A stretch of DNA of 64,000 nt from Melastoma dodecandrum (Eukaryota > Streptophyta > Magnoliopsida > Myrtales > Melastomataceae). This document shows positions 1-11,407 of this stretch, piece by piece (position 1 is the stretch's first letter; each line of letters starts with the position of its first letter). The translations under genes and the position numbers were made by a program. The notes below the pieces were generated by a model. That model was not told the DNA's origin. It worked only from the letters and a program-made list of their open reading frames with translations, and did not search any database. Location of the stretch: assembly GCA_029817715.1 (NCBI GenBank), contig JARUPY010000252.1, positions 62,001 to 126,000 on the forward strand. The letters run 5' to 3'.

Positions 1-1170
1 CCTCCCTCTTTCCTGGGCTCAGAAAAGAAAAACTCGAAGGCGCTAAACGGCAGGTGGTATTACCCAGATCTACAAATCCCCACAACAGATCACAAAAACC
101 AAAACCCAGAAAAAGAAACGATGGGGCAATCCATAAAGAGAACGCCAGGAGCAACCACAACCCAAAAGGAGGAACGGGGCAAAAGTTTCGGACTTTACTA
201 CCGGGGGGAGGAGGGAAAACTGTTGCTGGGGGACCGACCCAAAACCGAGAGAAGAGTGGGGGTGGGATGGAGATCGGGTCTATGGGACAAACCCGAGGAG
301 ACAAGACGACCCAGATTGCGACGGGCTTCCCACCAAATCTTGGTTGAGGCAAAGGGAGGGGGGGTGGGTGGAATTCGGGAGGAGGGTTTGGGAAAGGAAT
401 AGGGGTCAGATCCGATCCAGATTTTGGGCCTTTCGATAGAATCCGTCGGTGTTTGGTTGGACCGACCGGGAACGAGGATTTTGAGTCTTTTTGGTTTTTT
501 TTTTTTTTTAGAGCATCTTATCTTTATTTGGTTTTGGAAATTTTAGTTTTAAAAAAAAGGAAACCGGGGGGGAACCCAATTTTTTCAAAAATCCATTCAA
601 AATTGGATTTTGGACTTGTTTTGCCTCCAATTTGGATGTTGCCTTTTATTCTTGGGAAGGGGGGGTGGGTGCAAAGGACTGAAGCGGACCGCATTCTTAT
701 GAAATCTAAAAATTGGTTCTGACAACGTGGACCGGATCAGAATTATATTGGGCCTCTCGACCAACCAAAACACACCTACAGGCTACCTAAGATAACTCGA
801 ATTTCAATAACGAAGAAAGGTTCACCATGAGAGGGGAATAAGGCTAAGCAGAGCGATTTCTAATGATGTTGGAGATTGGATGCGATTACTGAAGAGATTT
901 CGGATGGTATCGATATGGCATAACAGATTGTTAACACTTCCTACTAATTAATATTATATCGCGAGAATATTTTAATTTTTAAGACACTCGCTTTAAACAA
1001 TAGGTGCCATAAATCGTGAAATATTTGCGAGAAGTAAGATTGAGTGACAAATCCATTTCACATTCCATGTCAAACAATAAAAAGAACCAGATTTATTCCG
1101 ATCTGGGTTCATGCCAGGTCTTGAAATGGATGGATTATTTCGATCTGGGTTCTTGCCCTTCTATTTTGCA
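1..1170. other. No gene recognised; GC-rich left edge
   Basis: Positions 1-420 are purine-rich on the plus strand, so the minus strand reads as the pyrimidine-rich DNA typical of a plant 5'UTR or core promoter. This could be the promoter side of a minus-strand gene lying off the left edge, but no start codon with a recognisable protein is visible. From 480 to 1170 the DNA becomes AT-rich, with homopolymer runs near 500 and 550. A short direct repeat (gatctgggttc, then tgcc) occurs at about 1100 and 1142, just before the FtsH fragment. The open frames here have no protein character. Confidence 0.35.
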
Positions 1171-1411
1171 GCTGCTGACAGAAATGGATGGATTTGAGAT
1201 AGACATAAAAGTGATTGTTCTCGCAGCGACGAACAGGCCGGAAGCATTGGATCCAGCCCTCTGCAGGCCCGGTCGCTTCTCTAGAAAAGTCCTAGTTGGG
1301 GAGCCTGATGTGGAAAGCAGAAGAAGCATCTTGGGCGTGCACTTGAGAGGTGTGCCTCTCGAGATGCCCCTAATGGCGTGGACCATCCCACCTGCTTTTG
1401 GGGGGCTGTAA
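1171..1411 (+). pseudogene. Orphan exon of an FtsH-type AAA+ metalloprotease
   Basis: A stretch of about 65 codons starting just after a consensus 3' splice site (ttgcag) near 1170 encodes the second half of an AAA+ ATPase core. LLTEMDGF is followed by an [13 protein letters not shown] stretch and RPGRF, which is the second region of homology with its arginine finger, and then the conserved VHLRG region. These are hallmarks of FtsH proteases, which in plants act in plastid and mitochondrial membranes. After about position 1365 the similarity stops and the frame ends at 1411. No Walker A/B exon upstream and no zinc-binding HEXXH protease exon downstream can be found. It is most likely a duplicated or relic exon; a gene with very long introns is less likely. 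Confidence 0.6.
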
Positions 1412-2236
1412 AATATGGTAACACAAGGCAAGAAGAGAAGTAGGAGCAGAGCCGGACTCTAGCAGATTCCTAATGTCCTCAGTTCCATCCTATGGGACAA
1501 ATATTAAATCTCCAGAAAGTAAAATTGACCCAAAACATATCAGAACACCCCTGACAATGTGGTAAGATCACTATGGAAAATAATGAGACTGTGCTCCCTC
1601 TCTAGAAGGGGCTTACTACCTTCAAGTAGTATTAGCAATGGGTCTCATGGTCGATGAGTTGGCTAAGGTTATTTTTAATCTAGTACTGCTATGGGAAGCA
1701 AAAAGGAAATGATTGCTGAAAGAGGCATTTTGTCTGTATTCCTGAAAAATAATTCATAAAGATGGCAAGACTTAAGAGAGATCAACCTAAGCATCTCCCT
1801 GTAAGTAAATAAATTAATTTTAACTGGGAAAAATAGCTGCCAAACAGCTGCGAATTTGAAATTAATCAATGCGATGAATGCTTTCAATGGAAAATTACTA
1901 CTTTATCAAAGGAAAATTGTTTAATAAATGTATGATCATCCTAAATTATAGCAAGATTGTTCCCTATCCGTATCATTAAGGAGCCCCACACAGTTTCGAA
2001 TTCACCTCGTGCTTATCACGATCCCAATGGAGAGACAATGCACAGCTGCACAAAGAAAGCCTACCAGCTTTAAGTAAGCTTAAGCATACTGACAAATGAA
2101 GATGATTATAGAAGAAAATACTAAGAAAATAGCATAGGAGCAAGTATCCGGAAATGCACATGTATGAAGGAAGGCTCGCTGTTAGATAACCCGAGAAACG
2201 AGAAGTGAGGCACTTTTGGAGATGAGAAACCAAATT
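1412..2236. other. Intergenic, nothing recognised
   Basis: AT-rich DNA between the FtsH fragment and the 3' end of the minus-strand R3HCC1L-like gene. The part nearest 2236 is probably that gene's 3'UTR. No RNA gene, repeat or convincing open frame was seen. Confidence 0.4.
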
Positions 2237-5181
2237 TTAATCTTCGCCCCATGCATCATCCTTTAGTTTCTGCCTCCTGACAATCCGGTTCTTCCTGGCT
2301 TCCTCCTGTTTTCTCAGCTCTCTGGAGCCGAAGGACGTACTTGGAAGTTTCAAACCCATTCCCTGGGCAATTAGCTGCTGTGCAGTTCTGGTGGATGTTT
2401 GCAGCCTAGGCTAAGGAGGTTCCAAATCTAAGGGAATGGCCAGAGAAATCAAATTAAAAGTTCATACATGTAAAACCAAGCATGTGCATTTGTTATGCTC
2501 CCTGATTGTGTCATTTTAAAGAATGTGAATCTGGTCATTGAAGAAACTTCTGCTTATACCTTGGGGTTTCAGGTTGTAACAGTGGCAATAAACTAGATAT
2601 TCTAAAGTTTTTCAGGATTTAATGCCATGGATATGACTAGAGATGAGTGAATTTCAGAAAGACAGGGTAAAAGAGGAAGAAGACAAGAAAGAAAGCATTC
2701 ACATAAACATAAAAAAGAAATGTTTAGTCTCAAAAATATGAAAGATGTGAAGAATCATATATAGTGGGTGCAAAGTTAAAATAATCTAAAAACTCACCTT
2801 TCATGTCTATAATCCTGCAGATTTGTTAAAAAATGTAGAGAATTAAAAATCTAAACAGAAAGGTGGTGGATACTATTCTATTGCACTTTTATAACTTGCT
2901 GAATATGAGGTTAGAGATTGTAAAAGGACTGCTAAAATGGTTACTCTACAACAAAGGAAGCAACAAATATCATGGATGGGTTTTTCTTCTTTAAAATGAT
3001 GGGGTAATAGTTATGGATGACAAAAATGAATTCTAATAATTACCTGCAGCCGAAATCGTAGTTAAGAAGTTATCATCCGCATTAACTTCCCGCACAGTGA
3101 AGGGAATCTGGATGCTGTTAAGAGCCTCGTTAGCTGCATAGTGATATAATCATGTGAGTTGATATGATTTCCATCTGCTACAACAAGGTAATATCATTCC
3201 TTTCTCGGTGGCTGCCAATTGTCTCAAGCCATCACAACATATAAGCTACATGACCTACCACTTTATCTTAAAGAGTGGTCAATAAATGCAAAATACCTTT
3301 CACTACATTATTCATCTAGACAACATAAGAGAAGAGCTCATCTGAGATATAACTACCCAGGAAGCCAGCCACCAGAAATGATAAAGAAACTGCACTTCAA
3401 AACCTTGAAGGCCTATCCCACCAGTAATGCGAGAAACATATGAACAACAAGATCGCCCCAGTGAAAATGCTAAAATCATCCGAGAGATGCCCTTAATATT
3501 CTCAGGAATAATTCAATTCAGAGAAAACCGCAGTTACCAAGTGCTGCAGTTTGGAAAACTGCAAGTGCAGTGGTATCATTAACCCATCGGATGACCACTC
3601 CATGGCTTTTAAAGTCTTAAAGTAACTTCTCTAGATCCGACGTCCTTGTAGTTGGAGGAAAACCCGCTAGAACAAGAACGTGCCTCGTGCCATAATCATC
3701 TGTCAGTCGCAAGTTCAAAGCTGCGTAGCAAATTACAAATGTTGTAAAGATTTCCAAATGACCAATTATTTCAGTCATGGTCTTACCATGTCTTTCTTAG
3801 AATGGCTGCCAGTCTTTCTGTCTAGATCTTCATCAACCACCTCCTCTCCATCTCCATCAGAATTATCTAATGGACGGTCACTGTACAACTTCTGTTTCTG
3901 ATAGGCAAAGGTTTGTCTTCCACGTCTCTTGGGGGCCGGAATTTTGTCATTTGGTAATGCTGCAACATTGGGCAAGCTTTCTGCAGGAAACAATTCATTT
4001 GGTGCACGATCTGCGATGACCTCCCAATCTGCTAGTTGAGTTGACAGAGTACAAGGACAATGGAGCAGAGCAAACACACACATAGCATTAGTTTTTCAAC
4101 CCAAATAAAGTAACAACAAGTAACAACGTTCACTCAACACAAATTTTTCAAAACACATATGTCATATATTTAAAAACGTGTAGTTAAACTTATCTACAGA
4201 CAATGCACTATTTCAGCACATAAAATCTGACACTTATAAAAGAAAAACTCAAACGACAATGATCAGGCATATCTACCTAGACTAAACCTCACACCCTTGC
4301 ACAACACTTATCATCCAGCCAAAACGATATCACCACCTTGCTGGAAAGTCAAATATATTAATACTGACTGTAAAGTATGACAAACTAGTGAAGAAGCACA
4401 AGCAATAATGAAACTCAATTAAAAGCATAATCGGGGGACAGAGAGGAATTAAAAGGATGTGAATAAATGTGAAGACAGCTGCACCATCATCAGAAGCCTC
4501 TTCGCAAGCTGAAACAACATCACCAGTAAGCAGTCCCTTTGATTCCTGAACATCTGCTGAACAACCGAAAGTACTCAGGGAGGAGTTCTCCAATAAAATA
4601 TATTGATCGGACCATGAATTCAATTTGATTAGACATTGCTTGCAAATATTTTAGAAAAACCAACCGCCAGCGCCCTCAGGCAGACTCGTCGAAACAACAC
4701 CATCTTTATCCTCTCCCTTCCTCGGCTGCCCAGTCGGAGCACCCCTAGAACCACAAAAGGCAACAGAGACCATATCCCAATCAGATACTACCGGCAGCAA
4801 CCTAGCCCTAACTCCACTCCTCTCTCTCTCCACCAAACAACCAAAACGACAACTAGAAACGGAGCGAGTACCTTACCGAGAAGGGAAAGACTGGAGAGCA
4901 CGGTGTCTGGCGACGGCGGCCCTGGAGGCGACCTCATCAGACTTCAACGAGAATCCTCGGGAGGAGTAGAGCCTGGAAAGCTCCGTCAGGGCGGAAGACA
5001 GCCGGAGGCTCGTGGACTGGGGATCGCGAGCGGAAGAGCCGAGGGATTCGAGCCCGGCGACGACGGACTCGAGGAGGGAGATCGCTCCGACGACGTCCCC
5101 GGCTGAGACCAAGTCCTTCACTTCCTCGCTCCAGTTGGTTGAGGCCGTTACGAGGCCTTTGGCGCCGGTTTCTGGCTCCAT
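2237..5181 (-). pseudogene. R3HCC1L-like (RRM-like/coiled-coil) gene, disrupted
   Basis: Six minus-strand exons fit plant proteins annotated as R3HCC1L-like: 4877-5181 (start ATG at 5181), 4485-4573, 3787-4031, 3538-3720, 3044-3133 and 2237-2427. Exon 1 encodes a helical N-terminus (WSEEVKDLVSAGDV), exon 3 DWEVIADRAPNELFP and a KRRGRQTF motif. Exons 4-5 form an RRM-like fold (HVLVLAGFPP, then VVIRWVNDTTALAVF, then PFTVREVN). Exon 6 holds the conserved tail (RTAQQLIAQGMGLKLP, then KLKDDAWGED). Exons 1 to 3 join in phase, as do 4, 5 and 6. Three lesions are visible: a TAA in exon 4 (genomic 3617-3619), a TAG in exon 6 (genomic 2411-2413), and a one-base phase mismatch between exons 3 and 4 across a very short 66-bp intron. 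The cellular role of the family is poorly known. Either this is a recent pseudogene or the sequence contains base errors. Confidence 0.75.
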
Positions 5182-5416
5182 GCGGCCACTTACTATTTCC
5201 CGGCGACTAACTGAATGAAATTCGGAGAGGATTTGTCCAAGGGTCGCCATTAAATTACATTTTCGCATTATATATAAAAAATCATATGATTTTAAGTTCC
5301 ACATGATTGTGTTGCGGTCCAGGTAGAAAGTTTTTTTTTTTTTTTATTGCAATATACAAACCCTTCAAGAATCGTAACAGAGCAAGAAAGACAGATCTCC
5401 ATTGAAACTTCTAATA

Positions 5417-6745
5417 ATGAAGCAGCTCCCCAAGTCCAATGTAACGATTCCATCCTGCAATATCCATGTCCCAGGCGGGAGCCTCGGACGAATCGTCATC
5501 CTCCTGACTGCAATATCGGTGACGACCCTCGTGCTCGCCACCTTCTACTGGCGGCCCTCCGTGTGGCAGGGCGTCCAGGGAGGCGGCGGAGGAAGAGGAG
5601 GATGCGATCTGTTCTCCGGAGAATGGGTGCACGACCCCTACGCACCGTACTACACAAACAAGACCTGCTGGGCGATACACAACCACCAGGACTGCGCCAA
5701 GCATGGCAGGAGGGATGATGGGTACATGAGGTGGAGGTGGAAACCAGACGGTTGCGAGCTCCCCTCTCTCAGCCCTCAAGGGTTCCTGGATCTGGTTAGG
5801 AATAAGTCCATGGCTTTCGTTGGCGACTCAGTCGGGAGGAACCAGATGCAGTCCTTGATCTGCCTCCTTTCGAGAGTAAGTTCGCAGTCTGATCACCTTT
5901 GTGTGATGTAATGCCTCTGATTGGAGTTTATATTTTAAGGACGAACCTTCTTGTATTAGGCAGAGTATCCGATACTCATCGACCAATCGCCGGACCTAAA
6001 GTCCATCCGGTGGAACTACTCGACGCACAACTTCATGCTTGCACATATCTGGACGACCCACCTCGTAAGGTCAGTGGAACTCGACCCGGTTGGCCCAACC
6101 AACAACGGTCTCTTCGGGCTCCACCTCGACGAGCCGGATGAAGGATGGTTGACCCAGATCGAGGGCTTTGATTACGTGATAGTATCCTCTGGCCACTGGT
6201 TCTTCCGGCCCTTGATCTTCTACGAGCGCGGTGCAGTCGTCGGGTGCCACGAGTGTTCCCGTCGGGACATCATCCCCGTCCCAAATCACTACGGGTACCG
6301 AATGGTGTTCCGGACAGCTTTCAGAGCCATCAACACCCTGAGAAAGTACAGGGGTATAACGTTCCTCAGGACGTTCGCGCCCTCGCACTTCGAGAACGGG
6401 ACGTGGAACACGGGCGGGGACTGCACGAGGACGAGGCCGTTCACGAGGGCGGAAGCCGTGCTGGAGGGCACACACATGGAGTTCTACAAGGCACAAGTGG
6501 AGGAGTTCAGGGAGGCAGAGAAAAAGCGAGGGAGCGGGAGGGGAGCAATGAGGGTGATCGACGTGACGAAGGCGATGGCGATGCGGCCGGATGGTCATCC
6601 GAGCCGGTACGGTCACTGGCCACATGAGGAGGTGAAGATGCCGAACGACTGCGTGCATTGGTGCCTGCCAGGGCCGGTGGATGTGTGGAACGATCTGCTG
6701 TTCCATATGGTGAACCTCGAACAGCAAATTTCCTCGGACATGTAA
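5417..6745 (+). CDS. TBL-1: trichome birefringence-like polysaccharide O-acetyltransferase
   Basis: Two exons, 5417-5875 and 5960-6745, joined across an 84-bp intron in phase 0, give a 414-residue protein. The start is the ATG at 5417 because its MKQLP start is shared with TBL-3. A single membrane anchor lies at about residues 25-46 (a type II Golgi protein). The TBL domain follows, from CDLFSGEWV through [11 protein letters not shown] to [12 protein letters not shown]. The esterase motif GDS is at residues 136-138 ([10 protein letters not shown]) and the DxxH motif (DCVHW) is at about 383-386. These belong to the PC-esterase (DUF231) family. Relatives most like it are the xyloglucan O-acetyltransferases (AXY4/TBL27, TBL22) and the TBL19-21 group. 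Acceptor specificity cannot be read from sequence. First member of a three-gene tandem cluster. Confidence 0.92.
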
Positions 6746-8317
6746 ACAGGGGAAGGAATCATTATTCTTTCTTCCTTAAAATCTCTCGGCAAAATATCAA
6801 TTTATGGTCTCAGCAACTTTCTGTTTTGTCATTAACTTAGTTTGTTATATAATTTTGTCCCCAACTTTTGTTTTTATTTTGATTTTGGCCAATCTTAAAT
6901 TTTATCGTACGTAAGACAATTTTCATTTATCGATTAAAAAGGAAAAAAAATTTCAAAAAATAGGAAATAATATTGAAACCTTTTATTTGTATTTTTTTTT
7001 ATAAAATTTTGATGGACAAATCAAGTGAATTGGAAGGAGAAGTTAACGATAGTGGCTGATGTTGTCAAAAAATATGAAAAATCGATGAAGGTCGGATGAT
7101 GTTCTATTAGGGGGTGACTACTACGGATAAAGTAGATTATGTGACGAACGAATGAGAGGTCGAAACTCAACTATTATAAGACGCGGGTCAGACTATATTA
7201 ATGCCTTGTTTGGCTTTCGCTAAAAGAAATTCATGATTGGCCAAAATAAAAATAAAAATAAAAGTTGGGGACAAAATTATATAACAAACTAAGTTAATGA
7301 CAAAACAGAAAGTTGACTCAAAGTTGGGGACAAAAACGTATATCTTTATGACTACATTTTAAATACCGATTAATTAAGAATTTTTGAAACTTCTAATCTT
7401 ATTTGAAGAAATATTTTCGTAACTATCGGGATAAAACTCATAAAAAGACCCCTACAATGGACACGTTAAAGTAACGTATAGTTTTGGTACTGCGAAGGGA
7501 GATGGAATCAACCTTGTAAACCAGACGTATAAAATAACGGGGCATGCAAATAAATTTACAGGGGAACCTTCTAGACGACAACGATGTCTTACCCCCAAGC
7601 ATTCCAGCTGTTTATATACATATACATATAAATTGTTGGGTTGACAAAGGCATTTGTGTTAGTCGACTTGTATTTCAATTGGACCAAATGGGTCTGGAGT
7701 CGGTGAACAAATCTCTTTGAAAAAATATATTTTTTTTTAAAAAAAAAAAGCCAATAAAATTGGACACATTATCGTCTCAACTCACCACCCTCTATTTTCG
7801 TTATCAGGAGGAGGATGTGATAGTAAAGCAGCTTCACCTAATACAAATGAAGGGCCACATTAGTCAAGGGGGAGTATTGACTCCTTCTGATCTAACCACT
7901 TCCCCCCCCACATCAAACAAAAGTCTTGGTTGGGAGATCGTCCAAATATTCTAACAAATAATATAAGATATATATAGGTTATACGTATATAAACAGACAA
8001 ATGGATTAGATCTCCGGATTAATTTAATGTTAGCAGCGTAATAATGTACGATGCCCCCCCCCCCCCCCCCCCAAGCTCACGTGATGCCAGCCAGCCATGG
8101 GAGGGATCAACTTTTTGGTCGACCAACCACGAAATTGAATAGGAAAAATAAAATAAAAAATTCCCCTTTACATTTATTAGTTCATATAGTAATGCAATAT
8201 TTGACGGTAGTATTTGGAAAAGATACCTCGCCTGATGATCTCATAGCTAGAACGCCACCAAACACGCAGATATAATCATTTTTAGCTCCAAGGAGGAGGA
8301 AAACCATCCAAGGAAAC
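6746..8317. other. TBL-1 to TBL-2 intergenic region
   Basis: Contains the probable TBL-1 3'UTR, a MITE-like inverted repeat (6789-7350, listed separately), an A/T homopolymer near 7725-7750, and a pure C run of about 18 bases at 8055-8072. The last few hundred bases before 8318 would be the TBL-2 promoter and 5'UTR. No other gene was seen. Confidence 0.5.
6789..7350. repeat. MITE-like inverted repeat (two family copies head to head)
   Basis: The left arm (about 6789-6900) begins caaaatatcaatttatgg and runs through ttagtttgttatataatttt. The right arm (about 7198-7350) carries the same sequence in reverse complement, including gccttgtttggctttcgc at its inner end. The arms are about 110 bp with roughly 300 bp between them. 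The same family occurs at 14511-14662 and around 30436-30910. No transposase is present. The gccttgtttgg terminus resembles Tourist-like (PIF/Harbinger) MITEs, which is an inference. Confidence 0.6.
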
Positions 8318-10580
8318 ATGGAGCAGAAAACACCCAAGATAGTCCTCCTGATAACAACCCTCTTCCTCGTCCTCATGGTCATCTCCCTCTACAACCCCTG
8401 GGCCACCACCCTCGGCGTAATCCCCCCCTCCACCCCCGACCCCGTGCGCGGCCCCTCGGCTCCGGCCTCCCCCTTCCCTTCTTCCTCGTCGTCGTCCTTG
8501 GGGTGCGACTTGTTCACGGGGGAGTGGGTCCCGAACCACGACGCGCCCTACTACACCAACGAGACGTGCTGGGCCATCCACGATCACCAGAACTGCATGA
8601 GGTACGGGAGGCCCGACACCGGGTTCATGAGGTGGAGGTGGAAGCCGGACGGTTGCGAGCTCCCGGTGTTCAACCCGGCGCAGTTCCTGGAGCTCGTGAG
8701 GGATAAGTCGATGGCGTTCGTGGGGGACTCGGTCGCGAGGAACCAGATGCAGTCCCTGATCTGCCTGCTCTCCAGGGTAAGTCCAAGGCGGCGTTCCCAT
8801 TCCCTTTTGTCTTACAAACTTCAGCAATGACTGTCGGAGTCGGAGTAAATAATTTTTTTAAAAAAGAAATTACAGAGTTTCACAAGCTCTTGATAATGTT
8901 TCTAGAAACTATTAATGCGCATGAAAATGATATTTGATGATAGCGATGATTGGCGAAGAGTGGGATTTAGTAACAACCATTTTTTGGTTTTGAGTGAGGA
9001 TGTGACGCTCACTCGATTTGGTTCTCTCGTATTAAAATCTGGTTTGAATCTAAATGGGAGTTTAGTTAGTGTAACAACTCTTTGTGATTGGGGTTGGTTA
9101 ACCACCCCTATATGAGTGAGTATGACAGTCCAACTCATATTTCATTATATTTAAATATTTTAATGATAATAATATTTTGTGGTAAAAATTAACCTAACCC
9201 AAACAAGGAAGGAATATATTTTATACGTTTGTTTTTTTTGGGGTCATGTATAAATTCAACAAAGCTCGAGTAACAAGAAATCGATACATTATTAATAATA
9301 AGATAGACGAAATGTTTTTGTGATTAGGAGGGTTATTTATATTAAGGGAGGAATGAAAAAACAAATCTAAGAATAAAAAAAAATTGGGATGGTATTTATG
9401 TCTGTCTTGCGTACAGTTTACGCCTTGCTAACTAAAAGAATTTATTTTATCTTACTACAAATGATTTTTTGAAAATGTTTTAATTAGGTGGTCATCATTT
9501 GGGAACTGTTTTGATAGTCCAAAAACTTCTCTATCAAGCTTTAATTATGACCCGTTTTGATGATTAGGCCAAAACCCATCGATGGAATTTACGAGTTAAA
9601 TAATTGCATCAAATTCAGCATTTTTCTGATTCCTAGGCTTTTATTGAATTGCATTTCCGGCACATGACTTCACGTGCTCCTCGATTATCATTGGGATTTA
9701 ATTAATCTTTGCTTAAACTAAGACCTGCTTCTAATTTAATTTAATCGCCTTGGCGAAGGTGGAGTACCCGATCGACTTGTCCCCGACGGCCGACGAGAAC
9801 TACAAGCGATGGGAGTACGCGTCCTACAACTTCACCCTCGCCAGCTTCTGGACGACCCACCTCGTGCGCTCCACGGAGACGCGCCCCCCGGGGACCCCTC
9901 ACCCGGAGATATCCACCCTCGACCTCGACGAGCCCGACGAGACATGGGCCTCCGAGATCCACGCCTTCGACTACCTCATCATCTCCAGCGGCCGGTGGTT
10001 CACGCACCCCATGCTATTTTACGAGGAGAAGAAGCTGGTGGCGTGTCACTACTGCCTCATGGATAATGTCAAGGACCTGACGAAGTTCTACGGGTACAGG
10101 AAAGCGATGAGGACCGCGTTCCGGACGATCAACGCCGCGAAGGACTACAAGGGGATAACGTACCTGAGGACGTTGTCTCCCTCCCATTTCGAGAATGGGA
10201 TATGGAACAAGGGGGGGAACTGCGTGAGGACGAGGCCGTTCCTGAGCAACGAGACGGCGCTCGGCGGGGACGAGATGGAGATGTACATGATACAGGTGGA
10301 GGAGTTCAGGAGGGCGGAGGAGGAAGGGAGGAGGAGGGGGCTGAGGTACAGGTTGCTGGATACGACGCAGGCGATGGTGTTGAGGGCGGACGGGCACCCG
10401 AGCAGGTATGGGCACTGGCCGGAAGAGAATGTGACGCTGTACAACGACTGCGTGCACTGGTGCCTGCCGGGGCCGATAGACTCGTGGAGCGACATCCTAC
10501 TGGAGATGATGAAGAACGAGGGAGTGCGGTCCAAGGCGGAGGGGCTGACGTGGAGCAGCGTCCGCAAGTTGAGGGGTTAA
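8318..10580 (+). CDS. TBL-2: trichome birefringence-like polysaccharide O-acetyltransferase
   Basis: Two exons, 8318-8776 and 9759-10580, join in phase 0 across a 982-bp intron and give 426 residues. The N-terminus is a signal anchor (residues about 8-27) followed by a proline/serine-rich stem. The TBL domain runs from [11 protein letters not shown] through [12 protein letters not shown]. The GDS motif is at residues 136-138 ([10 protein letters not shown]) and DCVHW at 383-386. The conserved [12 protein letters not shown] is present. The intron position matches TBL-1 and TBL-3. The much longer intron shows no inserted element that I recognise. Expected to acetylate a matrix polysaccharide (xyloglucan or xylan) in the Golgi lumen. 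Very GC-rich third positions, as in TBL-1. A fragment of its intron end and exon 2 recurs at 13983-14356. Confidence 0.92.
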
Positions 10581-11407
10581 AACTTAAAAATCAGCGTTAT
10601 CCCATCATTATCAAAGATTAATAAACCCGCACGCCCCGTTACGACGTGGATGGAAGAAACCAATGGGCCCAATTTATATGGGCCAATTTGAAGGAACGAA
10701 CCCATTGGGCCCAGCAGGAGCTGATGAAAGCGAAGTCGATGTCGGGTGGGCAGAACGCAAGCGTGTTGGATTTGTAAGATTATTGGGTGATGAAAATCCT
10801 CTTATTAAGCAATGTGCATCATCCAGATAATTATTACTAACTAAGAACAAACGAGTAACCCGTTTATCAATGTCGAGTTACTCGTTTCCTTTAGACAAAT
10901 TCAATGTTTATAACATTGAATTTTTTATAAATTAAACGGGCTTTTTGATAACACCCTCGCATTATTTAAAAAAATTTAATTACGTGAAAGTAAGAATCCT
11001 CCGTGCCGAACAACTTATTTTTAACAACTCCCGGATTGAGATTTGACCTTTTGATGGCAACACTTCAGCTTCCATTCTTTCATAATGCAGTTTTCTTCAA
11101 CTCATGATGTGATTTACTGACCAACCACTGAAATATTTATTAATTATTATCACACGAGAGGGTCGCTGATTAACTAAAGGAAATATGAAAAAAAGAAGAA
11201 GATATTGTTGTGGCTAAGTCATGGTTAAATTATTTATATTAGTTATTCCTCAGGGTCTAGATCGAATGATTAGTTGGGGGTAATTAGTCTAATCACCACT
11301 TCTACTCATGTTCATCGATCCAACTATATTAACAATAAAATATCATATTTGCTTTTATAAATATTTGAAGGATTGGGTGACTGTTGTTGTTGTAGTTGTT
11401 GTCGACG
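10581..11407. other. TBL-2 to TBL-3 intergenic region (intact paralogue of the virus insertion site)
   Basis: AT-rich spacer holding the TBL-3 promoter. Blocks at about 11069-11150 and 11194-11343 are repeated in the decayed duplicate at 14430-14510 and 14680-14822. The 9 bases ataaaatat at 11335-11343 are here continuous with downstream DNA that in the duplicate lies beyond the pararetrovirus, so this region is an uninterrupted version of that site. Confidence 0.7.

Noticed and set aside
54..722. Several overlapping open frames at the left edge
   Set aside because: Low-complexity Gly/Arg/Lys-rich translations in GC-rich DNA, with no family resemblance, and mutually overlapping on the same strand.
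6071..6727. Long antisense frame across TBL-1 exon 2 (218 codons)
   Set aside because: It is the shadow of a GC-rich exon, with His/Pro/Arg-rich composition and no motif. Similar shadows lie over TBL-2 and the kinase.
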